Source: Clavulina sp. PMI_390 (taxonomy: Eukaryota > Basidiomycota > Agaricomycetes > Cantharellales > Hydnaceae). From it: 64,000 nt of DNA. The notes beneath the pieces are model-generated. The model worked only from the letters and a program-made list of their open reading frames with translations. It had not been told where the DNA came from and searched no databases. Shown here one piece after another: positions 33,560-46,936 of this stretch. The translations under genes and the position numbers were made by a program. Within the stretch, counting starts at the first letter, position 1. Each line of letters begins with the position of its first letter. The stretch spans positions 281,093-345,092 of the forward strand of contig WIDE01000014.1 of assembly GCA_015039315.1 (NCBI GenBank). Direction: 5' to 3'.

Positions 33560-36318
33560 ATGGACGCCCAGGTCGCCTCCGCCAGTCTGCCAGGGTATCA
33601 CCACTTGCCCAACGCTCAAGGGCTTCCCGAGAGTGTTCAAGGAGTAGACCATCGTGCCATACAGCCTCCATTCGGTCCATCTCAGTATCCTCCGCCCCAG
33701 AGCATGCCTCGATTGAGCCTTCCACCCCAGATGGCCCGACCCCCGATCTCCACTGCTAGCCATACGGAGACACTCTTCGACGTCATACACAGTGAACAGC
33801 ACAGGTCCAGTCACTCTTTCATCTTATCCGCTACTGTCTACCTCTCGCCTGCTGGAGAAGCACTCATGGGGACCCCCAGTGGAGATTCTGCGATGACCCG
33901 TCTTCTGCTCGCCTGGGGGACGACACCTCTTGTCACCAGTCTCACCCAGGTCCCCCTCGAGGTCACACCTTACGTCCTCCAACAAGGCTCAACTGGGTCG
34001 TGTATCATTCTGAATGCGGAAGTGTCCCATGCGATGGCCGCTGCTGGTGACTCGGCATTATGTGTAGAAATGAGACGAAATGAGGAGGTTATGGGGAGGG
34101 TAGTATATGGGTTCTTTCGTGCTCATACTGGTAAGTGCTCTACTTTTCTGCCGTCGATCTCGGGGGATCCCCCACGCTAAAGAAAGGTCGCTATCATGAT
34201 AGGGACATTCTCCGTCCGCTCCACCTCGCCGCATACTGGCATAGAAGCGCCTGTGATCAAACAAGGACCTAGCCCTGTTCAGCTAAGTATCGACGTCCAC
34301 GCCCCCCCATCTGTGCTCGGAAAACGTTCGCCCAGCGATACCCAAGAACACTCTCCAGCTAGTGCTACTTCCTCACGCCTATCTCTACCAGCCGATTCAG
34401 CGCGGAGCCCTGCGACGCCCCCATCTCCCACGGATGGCCGGTTCACCGAAGAGCAGACAACGATGCGCCCAACTAGCAAGGTACCAGGCACGATTATGCG
34501 GACGAGCCAGATTCGATTCAAGACTCGTGGTCATGGATTGGAGACGAAGGTCCGTCTCCAGCTGAATAACTCCCTCGATGCTGTGGCTCTCAATTGGTAC
34601 GTGTTGTTCTTTCCTCTTTGTATCCGAGTTGCTGATCCTTTTTTTTATCATGTCCTCCCAGGACCGAGGATGAACAAGCTTCTCACCGCCGACTCGTTCA
34701 ATTCTGGCGACGACAAAATGGTCAAGAAATCCAGCTCTCTTTCAAGGCGATCCGTCCTGGTCAGTACATCGATGGCACGAACGTCGCCTCCTGCATCTAC
34801 TTTGAGAAGAGGGGCGAGCACTATATCACGTCGGTGGATCTCATGGCTTTGCTTGAATCGCTCGTGGGGAACTGCTTCACTACTGAGGAGAAGAATAGAA
34901 TTCGCCGGAATCTGGAGTCGCTCAAGCCGGAAACGATGTCAAAGTCCACCAAGTCTAACATGGATGGCCAGGATTTCTTTAGTCTGATCATGGGCTTTGA
35001 CGAGCCGCGCCCACGGAATATCGAGAAGGATGTCAAGGTGTTCAGGTGGAAGCAGGTTCATTCAGCCATGACGAAGGTGTTGACAAAATACGTACGTCTT
35101 CTCCGGCTCGTTTCTCCATTCGACTAACTGACGCGCTCTTGATAGTCATATGTCGCATCTCGGGATCTCCTGGTGAATGATGGTGTCGTCAGTGCGGAAG
35201 AATCATCGTCGGACGGAGATGGCACCCAAGAAAGGCCGTCCAAGATCATCAAACTTGAGCAAAACCAGCAGGACTCTCATTCTCGACGGGCACGAAGCCA
35301 TACATCTAGGACTCAGGCGACTCGCAAGCCGCTGTATCAGTCTCCACCCATGCTGAAGCTTGAACGAATCTCTCCCTCCTCTTCGCCGATTCGGCACACA
35401 CTACCCGGAATAGACGGGAATCCTTCTCAGGTTCACCATGCTCTCTCGCCCCAGCCCCTCAGCCCTGAGGAACATGCTGTTCTTATGGCACTCGTCCACG
35501 ATGCAAGTCCTACCCAGGTCACTCATCCTACACGTACTCAGCACGGCGCCCGCTCTGTCGACGACCGCGAAGTCCACGCCTTCCTGCTAGATACTGCGGC
35601 ACATATGAACAAGACTATCCCAAGCAAGGAATCTATCCCCATCTCGACGAGCCCTATTGACCATTTCGGTAACGCTAGGGATCTCAACGAAGCGCCGTCC
35701 CAGCATTTCTCGCCCCAGACACAGGCTCACGGAGTCCCTCTTCCTGTAGCTCCTCCTCTTCAGGTAGTAGCGGGATCGGTGCCAAGCCACCCGACCCTCC
35801 ACGCGCCACCAGCACCTCAGCAATCGAGCATGAGCCCTCCTGATCAACAGCCCCATCTCCCTCTCAGTCCAGTGGTGCCCGATATTCCGTCAGGACAACC
35901 TTCACTGGCCAGCGCGACCCCGCTAATCTACGAGGGACCTACTGTCTCGCACTCTTTGCAGGAGAATCTCTATCTCAGTGACGCGATCTTCGACGACACG
36001 CCTACCGAAAACTTCTCGTATAGCGTAACCTGCGGTATCCCATCGTCCGGTGTATCCATGGCCTCTGGCTTGGGCAGCCACCCATCAACGTATATCAAGT
36101 CGAGTGCATACTGGGATGAGGACGCCGTCTCCGCCACGTCCCTCATGCTGGACCTTGGTTCCTCGGAGAAGGGTCAAGATATGGGAGAAGCTGCCGCACT
36201 GCCGAGCGGAACGAGCGGGACCTTCAACGTGAATGATCCTCGCTTTTCGTATTCGGCCGCAGCGTCTACTGGGTGCTGGAACGCGGTCCCTAATCCTCAC
36301 CACGCTCATTACTCCTAA
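33560..36318 (+). CDS. MedA/Acr1-like developmental regulator with DUF7082-type domain
   Basis: Four exons (33560-34130, 34203-34596, 34662-35091, 35146-36318) join in phase to 855 residues. The conserved domain lies at about 300-460. It starts with a TEDEQASHRRLVQFWRRQ block, then VASCIYFEKRGEHYITSVDL, LLESLVGNCFTTEEKNRIRR, NLESLKPETMSK, DFFSLIMGFDEPRPRNIEKD and VKVFRWKQVHSAMTKVLTKY. From memory this matches the domain shared by fungal Medusa-type regulators of sporulation and by other DUF7082 proteins. I am sure of the domain and less sure of the specific orthology. An N-terminal region of about 190 residues looks folded, with FILSATVYLSPAGEALMG; the C-terminal 390 residues are Pro/Ser/His-rich. 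A nuclear role is inferred from the family; no separate DNA-binding motif is visible. Confidence 0.75.
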
Positions 36319-36821
36319 ATGCTTCCACTCGTTTCTCCAACAGCACATATTGCACATCGACATCGATCAAAAGTACCTCTATATGGCTCTCTCATTCCCG
36401 GACTCTTTCTTGCTACTAATGATAATGGATCTAGCGTGGCGCAGTTGGTCATAGTCAGCACCTCATATATCTATGCCTCGAGCCATAGAGATCCCTCGCT
36501 AGTCTAAATACAACCGTCCAGTACCGTACATGTGTCCATAGTATTGCCTTATAATTACAGCTACCAGGATAATAAGAAGATTTCCTCGAATGCATTCACC
36601 TGCCCGTGTAGCCCAAACGTGTCCACTGGGCTAATGAACCTATCATAGCGACGGTGCCTCGTCAAAACGGAACTTAATCCACTATTACCACCTATGATTT
36701 ATCACTGGCTTGCGAGATCTCGTCCTCAAGAAGAATGTGAGCTCCGAGATATGGGGACCGGAATTCCCGGTGGCTGTGCTAGTGTTTTCGGGACCGAAAA
36801 CACTTTTCTCCACCTGCGCGA
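36319..36821. other. intergenic, promoter of NOM1
   Basis: About 500 bp between the DUF7082 stop and the NOM1 start on the same strand. No exon is evident. It holds the palindrome at 36781-36804 just before NOM1. Confidence 0.45.
36781..36804. promoter_or_regulatory. near-perfect palindrome in front of NOM1
   Basis: Arms AGTGTTTTCGG and CCGAAAACACT are exact reverse complements around a central GA. The element ends 17 bp before the inferred ATG at 36822. Inverted CGG/CCG triplets two bases apart could suit a dimeric regulator. The transcript could also fold it into a hairpin. No factor is assigned. Confidence 0.5.
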
Positions 36822-39800
36822 ATGCGAACCCACCAGGGCCCAAAGCTACCTGAAGGGCTACTTGACCAGCTATCAAGAAACGGTCTGTGACGTGTATATG
36901 AGTGCATGCGGTATCTAAAGTCTCATATTAGATAGCTCCTCTCACAAGAGCAAGCGGATCGTGTCGCGCAAGGATGCTCGCAAACAAGCTCGTCAAGACA
37001 AGAAGACTCGTACGATCCAGCATCATGAAGCAAAACGAAAGCCTGTGAAAGGAGACCCTGCTCCCCTTCCTAAATCATCTGTGTCTACTACCACCAAAAA
37101 GCGACCCGCACCTCCTGCCGAGTCCTCAGGATCTGCCACTAAGAAGAGGCGAATCTCCACCTCTCGTGCAGAAGGAGATGTAGTCGCAGCACAAGTGGAT
37201 CCCCCTCCAAAATTTAAAAAGTCTCTGAAGTCTACTGCTGCCTCAGCTTCACAGCAGAAAACTGGAAAGCCTAAGGCTAGGCCTGAGCTCACGATCGACG
37301 ACCTGCTACCTTCGCGGAGTCGAGGAGGACCCGATTCAGAAGCACGAGAGATCGAGAGGCTCGAGGGACTTTTGGGGCTATCTAAAAAGTCATCTAAATC
37401 CAAATCTCGCTATGGGGACGAATTCGCAGAAGATGGTCTAGATGGTCTGTTGTTTCTTGCTCCACATCTAGCTTATCCCGCCATATTGACTGAGTGACTG
37501 TTATAATCACAGACCTTCTGGTGGATGTCGATCGCATATTGGACGGTGTTGTGAGTTTTTGAATTTGCGACAATGCCTAGCTTTCGATAGTCATACGCAT
37601 TCATCTTTCAGAAGGTCTCGACTCCGGCATCGGGGTTAAGGAATCAACCTCTGCAACCTCCCTTGACCGAAGACGACGACGACGGTGATGGCGGTAGTGA
37701 CGAGGGTGATGAGGAGAGTTCCGTCGCTCTGGACGAATCTGAAGACGAGAGCGAGGGTTCCCCTGACGACGGCCTTGACGCGGAGGAGTGGAATGGAATA
37801 CAATCTGAGCCGGACGGGGACGAAGCAAGTGATGGAGAAGATGAAAAGCCAAACCAAGCCTCCCCTACCTCTCCATCATCGCAAGAACCCAATCCAGAAC
37901 CATCAGCCCTAGGTAAATCGAAACGACTATTCCCCTATTGAGAGTTCGGCTGATAACTGGCTCACCTATAGTGACGCGGTACATACCCCCGCATCTTCGG
38001 CAACCCAAAAAGGACGAGGGGACCATCGAGGATATCAAGTTGCGAAGACAAATCAAGGGTCTTCTGAACAGGTGCTTCTTGAAGCCTCCTTTTCCACATT
38101 ACTTCATTTTTAAATCTTTTATCTTCCACAGGATGAGTGAACAGAATATCGAGAATATTCTGGGCGAGTTCTTGGCGCTATACCGGGCCAATCCACGAAA
38201 CAGTGCGTCTAGGCCGCTTTCCGTCTGCACTCCGCTTGACAAACCTCCCTAGTGGTTACGACTACAATCACCACTCAAATCCTGGACGGTATAACTTCTC
38301 ACTCTTCTCTCCTGGATTCATTTGTCATCCTCCATGCCACGCTCGTCGCCAGTCTACACAAGCTCGTTGGGATTGATTTTGGTGCGTATCGTTGTATTTT
38401 ATCCATGAAGAAGCGCCATGACTCTGACACTGATTAAGCACAGCCGCCCACTTTGTCGAAACATGCATCTCAAGCTATGAGAACCACCTTTCCTCAGCCA
38501 TGACCTCATTAACAGCTCCGGCTCCTTCCACTGAGGAAGCCGAGGATCAAGACATCTCGGTCGGAAAAGAGTGCATGAACCTGATGGTTCTTATATCAGA
38601 GCTTTATAACTTCCAAGTGATATCCTGCCTTCTCGTTTATGATCTTATTCGCAACTTGCTGGTAGGAGAGATCTCGGAGTTGAGGGTCGAGCTATTACTC
38701 AAAGTGACCAGAAGTGCGTGCCTCAAGTCCTCTCTCTCTCGATGTCAACTGCTTCAACTAACGATTGATTGTCAGATTCTGGTAGTCAAATGCGTCAAGA
38801 CGACCCCTTGGCGCTCCGGGACATTGTTCAGCTCGTACAGTCCAAAACAGCAGATAAGAATCCGCGAGATTTAAGGTGTGCCGCTTTGACCCCGATAATT
38901 GAATTTATCGACTGATGAGAACATGGACGGCAGTTCACGGGTTCGATTTATGCTGGAGACACTTGGCAACCTGAAAAACAATAGTAGCAAGGTCAAGCAA
39001 TCTGCTGCGCAAGCTCAAGGACAAGATACAGTCGGCCGCCTCCGGAAATTTCTGTCTGGGTTATCCAAAAAACACCATAGTAAGAATTCATTGCTAGCTT
39101 GATCTTTCCCCATCAATTTCTTCGATCATGATTGATATGATCTTATAGTTCTCGCTCACGAGCCTCTGAATGTGTCCCTGAACGACCTGCACTCCGCTGA
39201 TAAGAAGGGCAAATGGTGGCTTGTAGGCTCTGCCTGGGCCGGCAACCCTCTTGTCGACGCCAAGGACTCCTCGAAGAGCTCTAAAGCCCAAGGGAAACCT
39301 TCGGCTCCGTCGACAACCACGAATGTGGAAGAGGCGCTCATGAAGCTGGCACGAAAACAAGGCATGAATACTGAAGTTCGGCGCAGCATCTTTGTTGTAA
39401 TGATGAGCAGCGACGTAAGAGTGGCGAATGACAAGGGTGTCTCCGACTTGACTCGCTAATTTTGCTGTGCTCTCCTAATAGGACTATGTTGATGCTTGTG
39501 AGCGCCTCGGGCATCTGAGCCTCTCCGAGATCCAACGGCGGGAGATCGGTCGTGTCCTGATCCATTGCTGCGGGAACGAGAAGGTATACAATCCTTATTA
39601 CACCATGATCGGGCAGCAGCTCTGCCGTACCTCGCATGCATTCCAGATCACGCTGCAGTACTGTTTGTGGGACTTTCTGCGCGAAATTGGGGAAAAGGAG
39701 GTTGGAGGGACGCAGATGATCGCAAACCTTGATCCGGGGACAACGGCTCAGGAGGAGGGCGGGGATGCAGGCGTGACTCTGACGAAGTTGCGGAACGTGG

Positions 39801-40247
39801 CTTCGGCGTATGCTTGGTGGATGGCAAAGGGTAGCGTTAGTTTGAGCACACTCAAGGTTAGTTTCCCCCCCTTGACTAGAAGATCTTGACTCATAATCAC
39901 CGCGAATACAGGCCGTCCCACTTGAGAGCCTCAAGGCTCAAGGGGTCCGTTTCTTCGAGACGTTCTTCGCCCAGTTTCTCATTGGTACCCAGAGTTCATC
40001 GCCATTGCATTCCATCACAACCTTGGCATCGAAAGGCAAATTGCCATTCGGGAAAGATATCAAGGTGCTGGACGAACTTGTGCTGAAGGTTGTTGCGCAG
40101 CACACGAACCTTGCTGCTGGGATGTACAAGTTCCTTAGCAGGGTGCATTGGGAGAAGATTCCTGATGTGTCAATAGAGATGATGGATTTCTTAGTCTGGG
40201 GGACCGCCGCGATGATGGCGATTGTCAAGGAGGGGCTTGATGTGTAA
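36822..40247 (+). CDS. SGD1: nucleolar MIF4G-MA3 protein NOM1/Sgd1
   Basis: NOM1/Sgd1 is a nucleolar factor for small ribosomal subunit assembly that works with the eIF4A-like helicase Fal1. Exon 1 (36822-36882) encodes MRTHQGPKLPEGLLDQLSRN; it joins 36932 to read SSSHKSKRIVSRKDARKQAR, the family's basic start. A Lys-rich and then an acidic region (EDDDDGDGGSDEGDEESS) follow. The MIF4G part begins TRYIPPHLRQPKKDEGTIED and LRRQIKGLLNRMSEQNIENI, with LLDSFVILHATLVASLHKLV and CMNLMVLISELYNFQVISCL. The MA3 part has NTEVRRSIFVVMMSSDDYVD then ACERLGHLSL, with HCCGNEKVYNPYYTMIGQQL. The C-terminal exons end HWEKIPDVSIEMMDFLVWGT. There are more than ten exons; edges in the middle were judged from continuity of the family pattern. 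Confidence 0.88.
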
Positions 40248-40457
40248 TACCTATCTTAATAAACCATCGAGCTATTTACTGCCTTCTTCATTAAGCCGAT
40301 ACTTTTGTGGTTCTGAGTCCTTCTGTGCCATGAACGATGTTCTCAGGCTTGTCGCGGTGGAGTGTGGTCCCGTGACCCAAGGCAGAATCGATATCTTTCT
40401 CCCGGACTCAAAAACCCAGCTCGTACTTTGATCCATCCACATCCACCCTTGCCCACC

Positions 40458-42067
40458 ATGTCAGTGAGCCTCAATGGATGTCCAGGCAGCGCCCGTCTTA
40501 CTCATGAAACACCTTGCAAACGCGTAGGCCCACCACTCCAAAGCCCACTCCTCAGCTGTCCGATAGTGCGTGCTCTCCGACGCGTTTTTATTTCTCCTCG
40601 GGCAATGAATCTGATTTTTTGCCCCCCACCGATCGCAATAGGCGTCATGGCGATGTTCTCGCTGAAAGGGTTCGTGCCATTCTTGCCTTCATGCACGTCA
40701 ATGACGTCGTGCAACCTTGTTTGACATTTTAATTCATCGGTGTCCTTATCCTCGCGTATCGCACGCGTATCCCGCCACCTTGTGCTTCCCTCTCATCCTT
40801 GGTATGCTGTAACGATTATGACCGCCCTCTGCTCTCGATGTCGGCATACACGATTGTAGCAAAGTCGCCGTAATCACGGGCGGTGGCACCGGTATTGGAT
40901 ACCAGGTCGCGCGCGCATATGCTGAAGCGGGTGCCGACATTGCCTTGTTCTACAACTCGAGCGCCGAGGCTATCGAGAAGGCCGCGGGCCTTGAGAAGGA
41001 ATTCGGCATCAAGGCGAAAGCCTACAAGGTCCCTAGTGCGTTTTCTGACTCTGTGGGTGGCCAACTAGAATCTCGATCCTGATCTGGATCTTGGTCGCTC
41101 CAACTCCAATCCTGTCAAAAATATTGACGGACTAGTCACCGACTCCACGATCGTCACTGACAGCATCAACCAGGTTGAAAAGGACTTTGGACATCTTGAC
41201 ATTTTTGTGAGTGGTTTGTGATGTTCTTCTCGTCACATCGAGGTCATTCACGCCATTTTGTATAGGTGGCCAATGCTGGAATGGTTAGCTCAGATTTACG
41301 TTCCTGCGCCTTGAGAATTACTTACCTATATGATTTTCGTAGACTGGAGGTGGCGCAGTCATTGCTGACGATTATACCGATGAGCGCTGGCACAAGGTAG
41401 TTGACGTGAACTACAGCAGCGTCTTCTACTGCGCTCGTGCCGCTGGTCGGTGAGCTGTCTGAAGCAGGCTTTTCATTGAGCCGCTGTTTAGCTTTTCCGT
41501 TCCGTAGTATCTTCAAAAAGCAAGGCTCTGGAAATTTCATCGTCACTTCTTCGATGAGTGCCCACATCGTAAACCGCCCCATCACCCAGGTACGCAGTGC
41601 TTCTCAATGAACGGGTAACTTCTTTTCTCATCACCGCACATTGCCCCTATACGCATTCAAGGCCGTATACAATGGCTCCAAGGCTGGACTGACCCACTTT
41701 GCTCGCTCCCTAGCCTTTGAATGGAAGGATTTCGCGCGTGTCAACGTTGTGAGCCCAGGGTTCTTCGATACCGGCATGGGAGCTGCTCCAGATGTGCTTG
41801 ATGCTGCCTACGATATGGCTGTTCTAGGCCGCCAGGGGGATCCTCGTGAGCTCAAAGGCGTACGCTACGCGATTCCGTCCTCTCCAACAGTCACTGCCGC
41901 TGAAACTCTCTTCCGCATAGATCTACTTGTACTTGGCTTCGGATGCATCGACATTCACGACTGGCGCGGGTGGGTGGATTATAATCTTGTCCACATAAGG
42001 ATATATGGCTAATCTGCATATTGCGTTACCAGACTTTATCGTCGATGGCGGCTATACTCTTCCATGA
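40458..42067 (+). CDS. short-chain dehydrogenase/reductase (sorbose reductase/mannitol dehydrogenase type)
   Basis: Classical SDRs reduce carbonyls with NAD(P)H. Joined exons read VMAMFSLKG then KVAVITGGGTGIGYQVARAY (TGxxxGIG cofactor motif) and AEAGADIALFYNSSAEAIEK. Next come GHLDIFVANAGM (NAG motif), VVDVNYSSVFYCARAAGR, NFIVTSSMSAHIVNRPITQ (catalytic Ser), AVYNGSKAGLTHFARSLAFE (YxxxK), VNVVSPGFFDTGM, and the end IYLYLASDASTFTTGADFIV then DGGYTLP. The pattern is closest to fungal SOU1/MtDH polyol enzymes, but the substrate is not proven. The first exon is uncertain. A PTTPKPTPQLSDS segment (40525-40568) splices well to SVMAMFSLKG, yet an in-frame stop at 40503 means its ATG must come from another small exon, perhaps ATG TCA at 40458. 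Many introns are under 70 bp. Confidence 0.8.
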
Positions 42068-44020
42068 GCCCGCTGCTCCACGACTCGGACGCGCCTTTGT
42101 TACTTTTCCCCTTACCATATCCAAGCATTGCGTTATCCTGCCAATCCACGTTCATGTCCTTACGCCGCCACGAGTCGTCGCACTTTGAACAAAAATTTGT
42201 TGACACGTAGAAATCAAACTTTTGTAGAAAAATACAATTTCCAAATCTGTCCTGGCCTTGAGCAACCATCCTTCTCGTCTTTCCACTCGTCCAAGACCAG
42301 TCAGAGATACTTGCCCATAGCGCCCATGCGGTGAGATGACATTAGCATCTGGAATCCAATTTGTTGAGGAATCTGATCTCCGACTCGGAAAAGTCACCGC
42401 CACTCTAGTCGAGGACGAGAGTTGTGGCCCTTCCTCGCTTCGCCCTCAGCTCCAATTTGTTCCTCCTGAGTCAGCCAAACTCCGATTCCCCCCCTCACTG
42501 CCCCCTTCGCGCTAGTCCTCGGCACCCCCAATCCGGCCCGGATTTGCAATGGCGCAGCGACAACCTGTGCAATGTGTCGGGGGCGTTTTCCCTCCTCGGT
42601 TTGGCGATCTCAATTGCTCTTGAATTCATTGATCGTACGGACAAGTTATCGGCATACCATAATGCGGAGTACTCCCCTCGACAGCTTGTTGTTTTGGCGC
42701 TTGTGAATCGTGTTCATGATCGAGGGCTGTCTGTTAATGGTGAACTCAGAAAAAGAAAAAAGAAAAGAAAAAAACCAACTCAGCCGCTGATGTATTTTGT
42801 GAGTACCAGGGTGACGAGACCTCGACAACGGGCGGCGATGGGGACTTTTGACAGAGTCGGCTCGAGCCAGCATTTGTGGCGAATTATCGGTTTTAGCTAC
42901 TAAGCTAGTGTGGATTTTCGCACCAAATCTTGGCTGTCTCTTATCTCTGTGAAATCCTGATGGCTGTTGTGGAGACGATGAAATTTCTCAAGGGCGCATA
43001 ATTGTGTGTGAGTACATCTCAGTGCGAAATGACCTGTTGGTCTGGGCCCCCCAAATCTGAGATGGAGAGAGAGAGCTACGGCGTTGACCCACTCTACGAT
43101 GTCCAAAGCTCAACATATCCATTTAGGTAGGTAGCTCGAAGGCGCGGAGAGGGACAGCTGTCCGATAATTCGGCGCGAAGCTTCGGGATCGGACATGGCT
43201 TCCTTTTTCTTTTCCTTGGTATATATGATTGAATATCCCAGCGCACGAGACCCGGTCGAGCTTCACGCCCAGGGGGGGAAAGGACCAAGGGGAGTGGGGG
43301 AGCGGTCTGGAGCGTCGTGGCTTGATCCGACAGGCACTTGGATGGTGGCTTTTTTTTGCATTGCGTAGGAGAAGAGAAAAAAAAAAAAGGCGGACACGAA
43401 ACGAGACCGCGAAGCCTAAATCATCATGATCAGAGCCTATCCGACACACCGTCAGTGTCAGGAGCCGTCGTCGTCGTCATCGTCTCGCGTGGGTGCGGGA
43501 GTATAGGACTTGTCTACATGCTATTCAACTGTGCTATTCGATATTTACACTCGACAGAAAAAGAATTAAAAAAAAGACTTTGCAGACAAGGAAAAGAAAA
43601 CAAAAAGGGCACGATGCGCGGATGCCAAACAGGCGGCAACAGGGCGGCATAATCCCAGGGGGTGGAGTTAGGTGACTACTCAGTTGTGTACTTGACCAAC
43701 AAACGAGCTCTTTACTGACGACGGGACGGGACCGCACTCAGCCAGTCCGTCAAAAGTCGTCTGCAGCCTGCTTCGCGTCGTCCAGTCCTCTGACGTGCAG
43801 TTGCTTCTTCTCTGCGAGTCCGTGGAAAGAAACGGAAACGGGCACGTTACTTGAGCCATCTCCAAGGCAGCCACATCCGGCCTTGACCATCTTCATCTTT
43901 GCGCCCACCGTCTCCGTCGCCTCCTCCCGCCCTCTCCTCCCTCCCCCGCCGTCCACCTCCCCCAAGTCATCCACGACCACCAGCTGAGCACACTCCCACT
44001 CTAGGGTGCACTATCTCTCC
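42068..44020. other. long intergenic region upstream of the ARID gene
   Basis: Nearly 2 kb without a gene I can support. Open frames (42424-42903 plus, 43750-43980 minus) have no family signature. An A-rich run lies at 43376-43390 and pyrimidine-rich DNA at 43900-43970 precedes the next ATG. It probably holds the promoter and long leader of the ARID gene. Confidence 0.45.
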
Positions 44021-45423
44021 ATGGGCGATCAGCCCCAAATCCCCAATGGTGGCCCTGCGCTAGCCAATCTTTACGCTTCTGCCTCCGCGCCAGACTTTGG
44101 CCACTACGCGGCCGCCCTCCAGCAACAAGGCGGCACCTTCAACCCACAAGCTCCCCCCGGCACCGTGGGAGGCATCCCTGACGCTGCGAAGAGTGCCATG
44201 TGGCAGGAATACGCGCAGACCGTCAAGGGCTCCAACCCCCTCGCCTCTCAGCAGCAGTTTGCTTCCCAGCTTGGCCCCGGAGCCATCGCACGCCCAGGTG
44301 TAAGTACATCCCCTTGCTCCTTGCCATCCGTAAGCCCGGCGATGGGTCCAGTGCGAAACGTCCCCATGCATGCATGCTCCGTGCGATCGGCCCTCCGCCC
44401 ATCGCATCGCCTGCGCGCCAGCAACGTCCTGGATCACCACCACATCTAAATCGCATACGGCCCATCTTGCATCAACTGCGGCATTCTCTGCATTTTTGAG
44501 CAATTTTTTCTGACGTTATTTTCTATGCAAACAGATGCAGATGGGCATGCCTTCCCATGGCGGTCCACCTGCCCAGGCGACCCACCCCGCCGGCTTTCAA
44601 CAGCAGCAGCAGCAGCAACAGCAGCATCAGCAACAACAATTCCAGCAAATGTACAACAACTCCCTCTTTGCGCAACAGGGCCAGCCAAACCAGCAGCAGA
44701 TGCTGCAGCACCTCCTGGGTGGGGCAGCATCAGGGGTAAGCGCCGGGCCACAAACCGCTGCAGGCGGGCCTGGGGCTCTGCAGGCGCCCCCAAACATGCT
44801 TGCGATGTCCGCCCAGCAACAGCTCGGTGCCAATAACCAACTCAACTTTGTGCCGCCCGCATCGCGCCCCGGCCAGGCCGCCAACATGTTCCAGCAAGCT
44901 CAGCGCGGCTTCTATTCACCGAAAATGGCTGAACAGGTTCGTCCAGATTCCCCCTCTCGGCTCCTTGAATCCTGCCCCTTGGGCTTTTTTTCCCTTTACC
45001 CAGGAGCAATCAAGCATCTTTCGCTGACCCTGCTCATCTCGGCTTTCTTTTTCTCCCTCTCCGTTATCGCTAACACATCGTGCTCACCTCGTGTCTATTC
45101 TTCTTCTTAAATCCGATCTCCGAATGACCCTCAAATTCTCACCCCGTGAAACTGCCGTTTATGCGTCCATATCGCGCGCGTCAAACAAAAAACCTCAGCT
45201 CAACATGATCGACAAAGCTGGTCAAGCTCGTAACGACCCACAAGTTGGCGCGACTCCAGGCGCTGGCCCCTCATCCCAGCGCCCTGGCCAGCCTTCTGCA
45301 CCGCATCAACCGCCAGGACCACAGCAGCCGGGTCTGTTGGGTATGAATGCGAGCGGTCTGCCACAGCAGCCGCCTCACCCAAACCCAGCATTAGCTGCGC
45401 ATCTCGCCCAACAAAACGCACAA

Positions 45424-45454
<31 letters not shown>

Positions 45455-46892
45455 AGCAACAGCAGCACCCACCGCAACAACAGCAACCCTCCGGATTCAA
45501 TCCGATGGGTATGATGAATGGTCTCGCTGGGCTGAACATGCGCCCGGGGATGGGAGGCGTGCCGACGAGCATGACTGTGCAGCAGATGCAGCAATATGCG
45601 GTCCAGCACCAGCAGATGCAAGCAGCACAGCGGCTACAGCAGCAGCAGCAGCAAGCTCAACAACAGCAACAGCAGCCTCCGCCACACCAGCAACAGCAAC
45701 AGCAGCAGCAACCTCGTCAATTCACGAACGGCGCACCTCCGTCCGCTGAGCAGGCAGCATCGCAAGTGCTGCAGCAACAACTCTCTCAACAGCAGCAGCA
45801 GCAACAGCAGCAACAACAACAGCAGCAGCAGCAACAACAGCAGCAACCACCACCCTCCTCTCAGCTCATGCAGCCTCGCCCGTCGCAACCGCAGCAGCAG
45901 CCAAATAACGCTCAAGCAGTCGCCATACAGCAGGCGCAAGCCGCCCAGCGCGCTGCTATCGAGGTCCAGCTGAACGCGCAACTGCAGGGCGAGGAACTTC
46001 CTGCGCTGCTACGTTATCGCGAGCAATTCAACGCCCAGAAGCACGACCTCGAGTCCAAAATTCGGGCTTTACTCCCCCAGGGCGGGCTCGGTCCAAATGG
46101 GACGTTGAATGGAGCGAACCCTGGTCAGAATCGCGAGATTGAGGAGGCGCTCAAGACGTTCAGGAATGACCTTTATCGGTGTATGATGATGGAACAGATC
46201 ATTAACAAGCACATCGCGACGAAACAGCAGCAGCAGCCACAAGCAGGGTGAGTAATTAAGTTTCTATTCGTGATTGATAGTCGTTGCGCTTTTCGCTCAT
46301 GGTGGCTTTCAATTTTTTTTTTCTTGCGCTCATCATTTATTGTCAATTCTGGCCTGTCGTCTGATGATCGCTTGACTTCGTTCTTACCCGTGTGGATATC
46401 TCCTCCAGGCAAGCGCCAGGTGGGCCATGGAATGGAGGGAACGGCCCTTCAGCAGCGCTCTCTGGAGCGCCGACCAATGGCGCTCCCCCAGGTGCTGGCG
46501 TAGGGCCACAGATGCAGCTGCAGGCGACTCTCGCGCAGCAGCAGCGCCAGATGTTCCAGCAACAGCAGGCTCAGATGCAGCAGGCGCAGCAAGCTGCCCA
46601 GGCCCAAGCGCAAGGTCAACCTGGCCAAGTGGGTCAAGTTCCTCAACGATTCCCGACGCCGGGAAATCCGAGCATGACGCCACAGATGCAGCACGCCCAG
46701 GCTCAGGCTCAGGCAGCGCAAGCTCAGGCGCAGGCCCAAGCGCAACAGCAGGCGCTTCATGCAGCTGCTCAGAATCGTACGGCAACTCCTATGCTGCCAC
46801 CTGGTCCTGCTGGGATGCAGCAGCGCGTGTCAGCCTCGCCGGCGCCGCGCCCAGCCAGTGCTCAGCAGCAACAGCAACAACAACAGCAACAG

Positions 46893-46936
<44 letters not shown>

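Noticed and set aside
42424..42903. 159-residue plus-strand open frame
   Set aside because: Low-complexity Lys run, no ATG context, no family pattern and no paralogue; treated as intergenic.
43750..43980. Small minus-strand frame with a GCGC cysteine motif
   Set aside because: It could be a tiny Cys protein, but there is only one motif, no splice evidence and it lies in the leader of the ARID gene.
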